Shown: piece after piece, positions 1 through 6,131 of the stretch
Numbering within the stretch: the first letter of the stretch is position 1
Layout: every line of letters starts with the position of its first letter
Made by a program: the position numbers and the translations under genes
Notes under the pieces: generated by a model
Told to the model about the DNA's origin: nothing
Database searches by the model: none
What the model saw: only the letters and a program-made list of their open reading frames with translations
Assembly: GCA_002506255.1 (NCBI GenBank)
Contig: DAXF01000001.1
Span: forward strand, 1-8,322
Origin: Methanomassiliicoccaceae archaeon UBA367
Lineage (GTDB): Archaea; Thermoplasmatota; Thermoplasmata; Methanomassiliicoccales; Methanomethylophilaceae
Length of the DNA: 8,322 bases
Direction: 5' to 3'

Positions 1-1179
1 AAACTGCGCATAGGCAGAGGTGTTGCCGCCCTCATCGGTCTGACGCTCATGATTCTCTTGGGCGTGGTGACTGTAACAGAAGCGTGGCGCTCCATTGACT
101 TCGACGTGCTGTTCCTGCTCATAGGCATGATGGTCCTTGTCGTCGGTTTGGAGTACTGCGGTCTGTTCGAAGTGATCTCCAAGATACTGGTGGATAGGTT
201 CAGGACGCGGAAGGCGATGCTGGCAGGGATAATGGGCATATCGGCTCTTCTGGCCGCCCTGGTCCTGAATGATGCTGTGGTCCTGCTGTTCACACCCATC
301 GTCATAAGGACTTGTGCCAAGATCAAGGCGGACCCGATACCCTACATCGTCGGGATGCTCATGTCCGCCAACATCGGCAGCGTTGCTACGGCTATAGGGA
401 ATCCTCAGAATGCGTATATCGTCTCATTCGCAGGCCTGGGTTTCATTGACTTCTCTCTCCATCTCGCTCCAGTTGCATTAGTGTGCATGCCTGTGGCATA
501 TCTAATCGTATACGCGGCATTCAGGAAGCGCATAGAGGCGGAGGTGGAGACCAAAGTGCATAAGGAAGAACCGGCGGAGATAGACATCATGAGGCTGCGC
601 TTCATGATATTCGTGATGGTGGCCATGTTCGCCGGGTTCATCATATCCAGTTTCGTGGGGGTCCCCCTTTACGTTCCGGCGGTATGCGCAGCGGCCATTG
701 CAGTCCTTGTCGTCCTATCGAAGGACCGCACCCAGGGACCCTGGGTTGTTAAGAGGGTGGATTGGTCCATAATCGCCTTCTTCATAGGATTGTTCGTAGT
801 TATGGAGGGAGTATCCGTCTCCGGTCTTCTGGGTGAGATCTCCGCTCTGTTCCCGGGCTTCGGACCGGGGGAGACGCCTACGATACTGTCGCTGTCGTTG
901 TTCTCTCTGGTTTTGAGCAACCTGGTTAGTAATGTGCCGGCAGTGATGCTGCTGTCGAATCTCATGCCTCCGGACCCAGAGATCCTGTGGTACGTGCTCG
1001 CGGGAGCATCGACACTGGGAGGCAATGCCACGTTCCTGGGCTCCGCAGCCAACGTCATCGTTGCGGAATCGGCGGAGCGCTACGGAGTGGAGATCGATCT
1101 GATAAGGCTTATGGCCATAGGCATACCAATGGCCGCAGTTACCACGGGGCTGATGATCGTGATGCTGTCTCTGTTCTAG
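1..1179 (+). CDS. SLC13/ArsB-like anion permease, 5' end missing
   Basis: This is a multi-pass membrane transporter of the ion-transporter superfamily (ArsB / CitMHS / SLC13-type). The reading frame is open from base 1, so the first part lies outside the window and 392 residues are visible. Fragment residues 89-99 (LNDAVVLLFTP) and 122-137 (SANIGSVATAIGNPQN) match the first re-entrant half of the family. VSNVPAVM (309-316) and GGNATFLGSAANVIV (340-354) match the inverted second half. A charged loop around 175-200 separates the halves. The GNPQN form resembles YbiR-like permeases more than classical arsenite pumps, whose motif is usually GDPPN. Substrate is not readable from the sequence: arsenite, dicarboxylate, sulfate or another anion are all possible, and no arsenic genes are nearby. 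It ends in TAG and converges with the next gene. The family is secure and the substrate unknown. Confidence 0.85.
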   Translation, partial: KLRIGRGVAALIGLTLMILLGVVTVTEAWRSIDFDVLFLLIGMMVLVVGLEYCGLFEVISKILVDRFRTRKAMLAGIMGISALLAALVLNDAVVLLFTPIVIRTCAKIKADPIPYIVGMLMSANIGSVATAIGNPQNAYIVSFAGLGFIDFSLHLAPVALVCMPVAYLIVYAAFRKRIEAEVETKVHKEEPAEIDIMRLRFMIFVMVAMFAGFIISSFVGVPLYVPAVCAAAIAVLVVLSKDRTQGPWVVKRVDWSIIAFFIGLFVVMEGVSVSGLLGEISALFPGFGPGETPTILSLSLFSLVLSNLVSNVPAVMLLSNLMPPDPEILWYVLAGASTLGGNATFLGSAANVIVAESAERYGVEIDLIRLMAIGIPMAAVTTGLMIVMLSLF

Positions 1180-1514
1180 AAATCATCCTCGATCTTCGGT
1201 GCGTCTTCGCAGAACATCCATTTCCTGTCACGGTCAAGGACCTTTTTGCAGTACTCTTCCCTTTCCTTGGCCGTGGAATCCTTCGTATATACGTAAATAT
1301 CCACTCTTCCGTGGTATGCGTGCTTCTTCCAGCAGTCGTTCTTCGGGCTTTCGGTTATAACAGATTCGAGATTGTCCCCGCAAAGAACGCTCATTATCTT
1401 GACACCCTCTCCGGCCTCTGTGCAGACAAGGGCTATTCCCGCCGAGGTCGGCAGCTTGTCCTTGCCCAAGTACAGAGGGCCGTCGAATATCTTTCCATCC
1501 AGTGCGAACGGCAT
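1176..1514 (-). CDS. Small hypothetical protein, possibly degenerate GIY-YIG-like
   Basis: A 112-residue soluble protein with no membrane segment. I do not recognise it firmly. Its layout resembles small GIY-YIG-like proteins: LPTSAGIALVC (21-31) sits where a GIY strand would be, IMSVLCGDNLES (40-51) where the YIG strand would be, then a CWKKHA box (61-66) and a strand VDIYVYT (71-77) followed by a charged helix. The signature tyrosines and glycine are not kept (GIA, VLC), and the position expected to hold the catalytic arginine is not convincing, so nuclease activity is doubtful. ATG at 1514 is preferred. A TTG 63 bases upstream (1577) would add 21 residues but lies in AT-rich promoter-like sequence. 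No clear Shine-Dalgarno is seen. Its stop TAG overlaps the permease stop. It could be a gene carried with the restriction module or a host gene. Confidence 0.6.
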   Translation of the reverse strand: MPFALDGKIFDGPLYLGKDKLPTSAGIALVCTEAGEGVKIMSVLCGDNLESVITESPKNDCWKKHAYHGRVDIYVYTKDSTAKEREEYCKKVLDRDRKWMFCEDAPKIEDDF

Positions 1515-1560
1515 AATACTGGTATTAGCGAGGAGACTTAATTCATTTGCTGATATGTGG

Positions 1561-1571
1561 CCATATACAAA
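1561..1571 (-). promoter_or_regulatory. Candidate TATA box for the small hypothetical gene
   Basis: The minus strand reads TTTGTATATGG here. A start about 25 bases downstream would give a leader of roughly 25 bases before the ATG at 1514. It also lies inside the extra coding sequence that the alternative TTG start would need, which favours the ATG. This is a short AT motif in AT-rich DNA, so support is weak. Confidence 0.3.
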
Positions 1572-1613
1572 GTTCAATACACCAACAGGCGGTTTTGTTT
1601 ATTTTGTTATACA

Positions 1614-1624
1614 GTTTTAAAAAA
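1614..1624 (-). terminator. Candidate oligo-T terminator for the restriction operon
   Basis: On the minus strand this reads as a T6 run (complement of A6 at 1619-1624), the only clear T run downstream of the restriction gene in its direction. Archaeal RNA polymerase can stop at T-rich runs without a hairpin. It lies about 185 bases past the stop codon, which is far, so another end point is possible. Confidence 0.25.
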
Positions 1625-1807
1625 CAAGTTAATTCTGCTAATATTGAGTCCTCAGAAATAAGAATGAAGATGATTTTTGTTCATTGTAATTCTTAATTTT
1701 ATCCTTCTCTTTGCATTCAACATAACATTTGTCTGCATTTGTTCAGTTGCTCATATGCAGAATATGATTTGTTGGTGAAGTATATTCGTAATTTCGAATC
1801 TATAGGA

Positions 1808-2920
1808 TCATTTGAATCGTATCTGTAGATTCAATTTCAATCTATATTTTTCATTAAGAGTTTTGTAAATGTTAGAGTACTCATGTCTTGTCGTAGAGGG
1901 AGTATCCAACTTTGTATGCTGGACTAAATAATCTTCGAAATCATTCCTGTTGTAAAGATGATAACAAAGTACGTCTCCGTCTTCTTTCACAATAATGTAT
2001 CCTCCGCTTGCCTGCTCATCCCCTTTCCAGGGAGCAGATGAACGCATACCCAAAGCATATGATACGAGCAGTTTCTTTATTTTGAACTCATAATATGGAT
2101 ATTCGTCAGGTTTTCTGTACTCCAAGGGATTCTTTTTTGAAAGAATTTTGATCTGTTCGCTTATGTCGCTTATTCCCTCAACATAATGAAGTTTGAGCAT
2201 TTCTGCCAGAATCTCGGGAAGTGAGGAGTCTATCATCCTCAGATTATCTTCAAAAACGGAATTTTGTGTTCCGGTGTACTTAAGTTCGATGCCGTTAGAA
2301 TAAAGATTTTGGTATCTTTCGCTCAGTGTTATGCGCTTTTTGCCCCAATCTCCTTCTTTCTCAGAAAAATTAACAACCTCTGCAATTTCAGAGGTCATGT
2401 TTCCGATGAGATCGAAGATAACATTGGTCGACCCGCTAGAATTGACAAGCGTAGGTAAGCTGCCCAAAGCGGATTTTATACTGAATCCTAGAGTAGGTTC
2501 CAGACCGGTACGGTGATCATGTATCTGTATCCTGATATCTGATTTATCGGAAGAAGGGGATTTGAGCTTCGTGCAGTACAACTCATCCATCAGGAGCTCT
2601 GTCCGGGCAACCGAGAATGTTCTGCTTGAGCTCTGAGTAATGGCATCGAAAAGGTGTTCAGATTCCTCGACTATCCTGTCGGCTTCTATTGTGGCCTTCT
2701 TTTCTCCAGCAATGATGACTTCGATATACTCTTTGTCTTCGGATATCACATACTCAATTTCAACGTTGTTTTCTTTTCTGATTACCTTATTTACATCATA
2801 ATAGATGTCGTCCGTACGTTTTCCGTGCTTATCTGCACCGTATAAACGTCCGTCCGCGAGTATTTTAATCAGTACGTACAGCTCTGACCATTCGCCTCTG
2901 TTGCCGCTGTGTTTTCCCAT
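1808..2920 (-). CDS. HpaII-family type II restriction endonuclease
   Basis: Predicted to cut DNA lacking the partner methylation; HpaII-family enzymes recognise CCGG, but specificity here is inferred. The 370 residues are near the size of HpaII. Matching features are the N-terminal NRGEWSELYVLIK block (7-19), the central DIRIQIHD (128-135) and GFSIKS (145-150) segments, and the C-terminal region from APWKGDEQASGGY (296) through HTKLDTPSTTRH (335-346) to KLNLQIRF (362-369). The central Asp and Lys look like a PD-(D/E)XK-type site with Ser (SIK) where Glu/Asp is usual; that active-site reading is mine. ATG at 2920 is chosen over GTG at 2950 because GGAG lies 8 bases before it and the family's N-terminal block begins just after it. 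It overlaps the methyltransferase by 52 bases. Base composition (about 35-37% GC in sampled lines) differs from the flanking genes, suggesting transfer. Confidence 0.85.
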   Translation of the reverse strand: MGKHSGNRGEWSELYVLIKILADGRLYGADKHGKRTDDIYYDVNKVIRKENNVEIEYVISEDKEYIEVIIAGEKKATIEADRIVEESEHLFDAITQSSSRTFSVARTELLMDELYCTKLKSPSSDKSDIRIQIHDHRTGLEPTLGFSIKSALGSLPTLVNSSGSTNVIFDLIGNMTSEIAEVVNFSEKEGDWGKKRITLSERYQNLYSNGIELKYTGTQNSVFEDNLRMIDSSLPEILAEMLKLHYVEGISDISEQIKILSKKNPLEYRKPDEYPYYEFKIKKLLVSYALGMRSSAPWKGDEQASGGYIIVKEDGDVLCYHLYNRNDFEDYLVQHTKLDTPSTTRHEYSNIYKTLNEKYRLKLNLQIRFK

Positions 2921-3966
2921 TTTTCTGTCTCCGATGATGCTGGCTGACACTTGCCGTCAAGGACGATTCTGATTTGTTTTGCAATAGCTTCTATTACAGT
3001 AACGGTAACACTGTTTCCGAGCTGTTTATAGTTATGAGTGTCGGCCAATGGCAGTTGGTATGAATCTGGGTATCCCTGAAGCCTTGCCCATTCTCTTGGA
3101 GTCATCCTCCTTACCCCGCGCTCATTAACCTTACCTTTTATGTTTGTGACAGGAGTCCGGTCGGTCAGGCGGTTGTCAATCAGGAGATTTCTCTCCCGGC
3201 CCATTCCGCCGCATACAATGGCTCCGGCCGTATCATTGAGGTCTCTGATGACGTATCCGAAACCGTGGCCTTTGGATTCATGTCTAGCCCTGTGTTTTTC
3301 AAGACCATCCAAATATTTGTCACTAAGATAATATTTGACGGAAGGGACCTCTTTTTCCATGATATCGCGTATGCGAACTCCGGTATCTTTGCCCCGGGGG
3401 AAGGTGAATCCGGAGCTGTCTATGTCCTTCCTGAAAGCGACAATGTAGATTCTTTCGCGGTTCTGGGGGACGCCAAAGTCCTTGCTGTTCAGCACTTCCG
3501 AATACACATTATATCCCAGCTCCCCCAGTGTTTCAGTTATGACCCGGAGTGTGTTTCCTTTGTTGTGGATAGTAAGGCCTTTGACATTCTCGCAGAAGAT
3601 GATCTCGGGCCTGTGTTCCTCGCAGATTCTGGCAACATCGAAGAAAAGAGTTCCCCGGCATCTTCCTTTGTAATCATCCTTGAAACCCTGTTTGTTTCCT
3701 GCGATTGAAAAGGCCTGGCAAGGGAATCCTGCAAGGCATATGTTGAACGCGGGAATGTTCTTTGCATCTATCTTGGTTATGTCTCCCGCAATCTCGAAAT
3801 CATCATGAAAATTGGCAACATACGTCTTCTGAGCATATCCATCCCATTCTGAGACGAAATTAGTCTCTATTCTGTCTCCGAACGCGCGTTCGAAGCCCAT
3901 GCGTATACCGCCTATTCCGGCGAACAGATCAATTGATTTGTAAACCGTTCTGTTATTGTTTTTCAT
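2869..3966 (-). CDS. DNA (cytosine-5)-methyltransferase of the R-M system
   Basis: Transfers a methyl group from S-adenosylmethionine to C5 of cytosine at the restriction target. All main motifs are present in order in the 365-residue product: motif I DLFAGIGGIRMGF (13-25), motif II SEWD (39-42), motif IV FPCQAFS with catalytic Cys83, motif VI ENVKGL (126-131), motif VIII QNRERIYIVAF (168-178), a target-recognition region about 185-285 (including GFGYVI and GGMGRERN), motif IX RMTPREWARLQGYPD (287-301) and motif X QLGNSV (315-320). Nothing is missing, so it should be active. ATG at 3966 is preferred to TTG at 3996: a purine-rich GGAAGG precedes it and the extra residues match nothing. A polar tail after motif X (about 335-365) partly overlaps the restriction gene. 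Specificity, probably CCGG, is inferred from the partner nuclease. Vsr is divergent next door, as expected for a 5-methylcytosine system. Confidence 0.95.
   Translation of the reverse strand: MKNNNRTVYKSIDLFAGIGGIRMGFERAFGDRIETNFVSEWDGYAQKTYVANFHDDFEIAGDITKIDAKNIPAFNICLAGFPCQAFSIAGNKQGFKDDYKGRCRGTLFFDVARICEEHRPEIIFCENVKGLTIHNKGNTLRVITETLGELGYNVYSEVLNSKDFGVPQNRERIYIVAFRKDIDSSGFTFPRGKDTGVRIRDIMEKEVPSVKYYLSDKYLDGLEKHRARHESKGHGFGYVIRDLNDTAGAIVCGGMGRERNLLIDNRLTDRTPVTNIKGKVNERGVRRMTPREWARLQGYPDSYQLPLADTHNYKQLGNSVTVTVIEAIAKQIRIVLDGKCQPASSETEKWENTAATEANGQSCTY
2929..2932 (-). promoter_or_regulatory. Shine-Dalgarno of the restriction gene, inside the methyltransferase gene
   Basis: GGAG on the minus strand, 8 bases before the ATG at 2920. 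It decides the start over the upstream GTG and lies within the methyltransferase coding region, so ribosomes reading the methyltransferase pass over it. This layout favours translational coupling. Confidence 0.6.
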
Positions 3967-4071
3967 TTCGCCTTCCTTTTCAGCTGATAATCCCAATCGG
4001 ATATACTTTATTAAACCCTACTAGGTTCTATTAAATATTCAATATCTTTCTGCGATATTTCATCTCGGATC
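3967..4071. promoter_or_regulatory. Divergent promoter region between methyltransferase and vsr
   Basis: The 105 bases separate two outward-facing genes, so both promoters must lie here or overlap. For the methyltransferase, the minus strand shows TTTAATA (4010-4016) and TATAT (about 4001-4005), with GGAAGG at 3971-3976 as ribosome site. For vsr, ATTAAATATTC (4030-4040) is a TATA-like box about 36 bases before the ATG, and no Shine-Dalgarno is seen, so a very short or leaderless transcript is likely. The dyad CCTA-C-TAGG (4017-4025) lies between the two AT boxes, where a bound protein could affect both promoters. Confidence 0.55.
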
Positions 4072-4485
4072 ATGGACACTCACACACCAGAACAGCGCAG
4101 AAGGAACATGCAGGCCATACGTTCCAGAGACACGAAGATCGAGATTATGCTTCGTAATGAATTATGGAGAAGGGGGCTGAGGTATCAAAAGAACCGCAGA
4201 GAACTGCCAGGATGTCCCGACATCGTTTTCAAAGGCAAAAGGGTTGCAGTTTTCTGTGATTCCGAATTCTGGCACGGGTATGATTGGGAGAAGCAGAAAG
4301 ACCGTATAAAATCGAACAGGGATTTTTGGATCCCGAAGATTGAACGCAATATAGCCAGAGATGAGGAGGTCAATTCATTGCTTGATGGTCTGGGATACAT
4401 TGTGATCCGATTCTGGAGCAAAGATATCAAAAAGGATGTTGCCGCATGCGCGGATAAAGTCGAAAGCGCATTATTCCGCACCTGA
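4072..4485 (+). CDS. vsr: Very short patch repair (Vsr) mismatch endonuclease
   Basis: Nicks DNA beside T:G mismatches formed when 5-methylcytosine deaminates, starting repair that restores the C:G pair. The 137 residues are a full-length Vsr. The N-terminal MQAIRSRDTKIE (13-24) is the family's recognition/mismatch segment. GCPDIVF holds the catalytic Asp50 (E. coli Asp51), FWHG holds His68 (E. coli His69), and KSNRDFWIPKIERNIARD (80-97) and IRFWSKDIKKD (112-122) complete the fold. The residues that bind structural zinc in E. coli Vsr (Cys66, His71, Cys73, Cys117 from memory) appear here as Glu65, Tyr70, Trp72 and Ser, so this is a zinc-free variant. It lies divergent from the cytosine methyltransferase, the expected partner, and ends tail to tail with the protease gene 4 bases away. 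Confidence 0.93.
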   Translation: MDTHTPEQRRRNMQAIRSRDTKIEIMLRNELWRRGLRYQKNRRELPGCPDIVFKGKRVAVFCDSEFWHGYDWEKQKDRIKSNRDFWIPKIERNIARDEEVNSLLDGLGYIVIRFWSKDIKKDVAACADKVESALFRT

Positions 4486-4489
4486 GGAT

Positions 4490-5404
4490 TCAGTCATTCA
4501 CTCTAAACCCTCTGTCTTTAGATTCTGACGTATATTTGATGCCCAGCGAATCAAGCATCTCCGTCAGCGTTCTCACGTGAACACCCAGGCCGACGTTGAT
4601 GAACTGATTCTCAACAACAATCTCACCGTTTGGCTTCTTTATCGTAGGATGGAATCCCAAAGGTAAGTGAGCCGTTTTGACCTGTATCCCTGCGATCTTG
4701 CAGGAACGATCGAATATTGGCCCTCCGGACTGTCCTCTCATGCCGGGAGTGGACGTTTCGATATAGGACATGTCATATCCATCGGAGCTTCTTCCCATGT
4801 AGATATTTCTGGTGTGAATGCAGTCGTTGGGGAAGAACGGCATCGGCAACACTCCCTCGCGTATATGGAAGGTTTGGGTCTTCTCGCTGAAATCCGTTGT
4901 GCTCTTCGTGAACGGGAATCCTATGCGGCACAGGCTCGTTCCGGGGCGCATGGTATCCGGGTCCTTCATCACAGGGTACTCCAAGATCCAGTCTGGATTG
5001 AATGGTTCCAGCTTTCCTATGGCCACATCTATCTCTCGGTTAATGTACACGTTTTTGATGATCACGCCGTCCCAGCCCCACCAAAATGATTGGTTGGTCA
5101 CCCATTTCGGATCCATCTTGACATGTTCGGTCCCGTCTGCGTTAGATGCGTTTGCCTGTCGTATCTTCTCCGAATCGTCGTTCAGACGGGTCATTGAATC
5201 GAAAACGTGCCCGGCGGTGACCATCCAACCTTCGCGGTTGAGCATCACGAAGGAGGCGCAGCTGGAGACCACCGTGCCGTCCAGAGTTCTGTAGGAGATG
5301 ATCACAGGTCTTGTGAATTTCATCGCTTTCTCGACGGCATCGGCGAACATCAGACAGTGATTGGTAAGGTGACTATAATTTGTTTGTTCGATTTCAAAGG
5401 TCAT
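4490..5404 (-). CDS. Cytosolic trypsin-like serine protease
   Basis: A chymotrypsin/trypsin-fold peptidase of 304 residues. The catalytic triad is intact: His66 in MVTAGHVF (61-68), Asp126 in REIDVAIGKLE (123-133), and Ser226 in GMRGQSGGPIFD (221-232). RPGTSLCRIGFP (153-164) fits the usual strand before the active serine half. No signal peptide or membrane segment is visible; the first 30 residues are polar, so the enzyme probably works in the cytoplasm. There is no PDZ domain, which argues against a DegP/HtrA chaperone-protease. ATG at 5404 is used; no Shine-Dalgarno precedes it. It sits beside the restriction module and could be part of that accessory block, for example a protein-cleaving effector, but no partner gene shows this. 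A self-standing housekeeping peptidase is equally possible. Substrate unknown. Confidence 0.85.
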   Translation of the reverse strand: MTFEIEQTNYSHLTNHCLMFADAVEKAMKFTRPVIISYRTLDGTVVSSCASFVMLNREGWMVTAGHVFDSMTRLNDDSEKIRQANASNADGTEHVKMDPKWVTNQSFWWGWDGVIIKNVYINREIDVAIGKLEPFNPDWILEYPVMKDPDTMRPGTSLCRIGFPFTKSTTDFSEKTQTFHIREGVLPMPFFPNDCIHTRNIYMGRSSDGYDMSYIETSTPGMRGQSGGPIFDRSCKIAGIQVKTAHLPLGFHPTIKKPNGEIVVENQFINVGLGVHVRTLTEMLDSLGIKYTSESKDRGFRVND

Positions 5405-5510
5405 TCAGAAATTTTTACATAACGTATGGAGGGCCCTTTTCAACATCGGCTCAATTATCGGAACCTGCTTTATTTTAGGCTGATTTTGAGGATATTACAA
5501 ACCGCTGGCG
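5405..5510 (-). promoter_or_regulatory. Gap holding the protease promoter and the end of the operon
   Basis: About 106 bases lie between the operon's last stop codon and the protease start, both on the minus strand. AT-rich segments near 5405-5425 and 5450-5485 could supply a TATA box, but I cannot pick one. The palindrome AGGGCCCT (5430-5437) lies in it. No small gene is visible. Confidence 0.35.
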
Positions 5511-5522
5511 TTATGACGCCAG
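5505..5522 (-). terminator. Hairpin over the stop codon of the DUF1638 gene
   Basis: Perfect 7-bp inverted repeat CTGGCGT / ACGCCAG with a 4-base loop. The TAA stop at 5511-5513 lies inside it. On the minus strand it is followed only by a short T run (GGTTTG), so it is not a strong bacterial-type terminator; it may stabilise the 3' end or help stop transcription of the YgiQ-Sel1-DUF1638 operon. Confidence 0.45.
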
Positions 5523-6131
5523 GGAAGCGCCCAGCTCCTTCACTTTGCTTATGGCCTCTTCCAGTTTCGAGAGCCCGCAGGTCCTGCACTCATGTCTCAG
5601 GCCGAGGTATTCGGCAACCTCTTCTGATTTCTTCTTGTAGTGCTCTGTTCTCCCGACGCCGCTGTCCACGAAGAGGCATCTCTCATACGATTCGAAAAGC
5701 ATGTCCACGAAGAACTTCGGATCATATCCTTCCACAGAGTCCAGATGAAGTTCTTTGATTATCCCTTCAACTCCCTGCTCCGCCCATCCGGGGGATGAGA
5801 ACCAGGTCCCGGTGCAGATCCTCTTCTCCTCGGTGTACTCCTGGGAGCCCAGGAGCGCATCTATGCAGTCCGCTCCTTCCAGCATGACCGCCGGCACTTC
5901 CAGGGTTCTGGTGAGGCCCTGGAGGGAGCTGCATACAGCATATCCGACGAAGACGGCGTCCACCTCTCCTTTAAGGGAATTGACGGTGTCCTCGATCTTG
6001 ATCCTCATATCCTCCGGATAGACGTGGAGGGCGAATTCCAGATACTCCCTTCTGACGAAGTCGGGGTCGTCCTTGGTCAGGTGCTCTATCTCGTTCTTCA
6101 GTATATCGCAGGCAACTATCCCTAGTCGCAT
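5511..6131 (-). CDS. DUF1638 domain protein
   Basis: The 206 residues cover the whole DUF1638 family domain. Recognisable parts are the N-terminal RLGIVACDILKNEIEHL (2-18), VGYAVCSSLQGL (62-73), LEGADCIDALLGSQEYT (84-100) and CTGTWFSSPGWAEQG (106-120). Seven cysteines (8, 67, 89, 106, 152, 182, 185), two of them as CRTC near the C-terminus, suggest metal or cluster binding, which is inference. Biochemical function is unknown. From general knowledge the family is frequent in methanogens, often near corrinoid methyltransferase genes; none are seen here. ATG at 6131 is chosen because GAGGTG lies 5 bases before it (6137-6142) and the domain starts at once; an upstream in-frame start at 6167 would add 12 unmatched residues. 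It overlaps the Sel1 gene by 10 bases and is the last gene of the operon. Confidence 0.85.
   Translation of the reverse strand: MRLGIVACDILKNEIEHLTKDDPDFVRREYLEFALHVYPEDMRIKIEDTVNSLKGEVDAVFVGYAVCSSLQGLTRTLEVPAVMLEGADCIDALLGSQEYTEEKRICTGTWFSSPGWAEQGVEGIIKELHLDSVEGYDPKFFVDMLFESYERCLFVDSGVGRTEHYKKKSEEVAEYLGLRHECRTCGLSKLEEAISKVKELGASLAS

Larger units (their letters stand above)
1515..1807. other. AT-rich spacer between restriction gene and small hypothetical gene
   Basis: This is the most AT-rich part of the window (the 60 bases from 1621 hold 16 G/C). I see no credible coding frame. It should hold the end of the restriction transcript and the promoter of the small minus-strand gene. Visible elements are a T6 run on the minus strand (1619-1624), a TATA-like box (1561-1571) and a 5-bp inverted repeat (1784-1799). 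No direct repeat or tRNA end marks it as an attachment site. Confidence 0.6.

Noticed and set aside
987..1541. A plus-strand frame of about 180 codons crossing the permease end
   Set aside because: It overlaps the conserved permease end in another frame and runs antisense to the small hypothetical gene; no recognisable motifs.
1720..1742. Two CATTTGT copies in the AT-rich spacer
   Set aside because: Only two 7-base copies in low-complexity sequence; not a repeat array or attachment site.
2921..2950. GTG start adding 10 residues to the restriction endonuclease
   Set aside because: The ATG at 2920 has a well-placed GGAG and directly precedes the conserved N-terminal block.
3967..3996. TTG start adding 10 residues to the methyltransferase
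   Set aside because: The ATG at 3966 is preceded by a purine-rich site, and motif I lies at the usual distance from it.
5430..5437. AGGGCCCT palindrome upstream of the protease
   Set aside because: Eight bases with no partner site or spacing that would identify an operator; likely chance.
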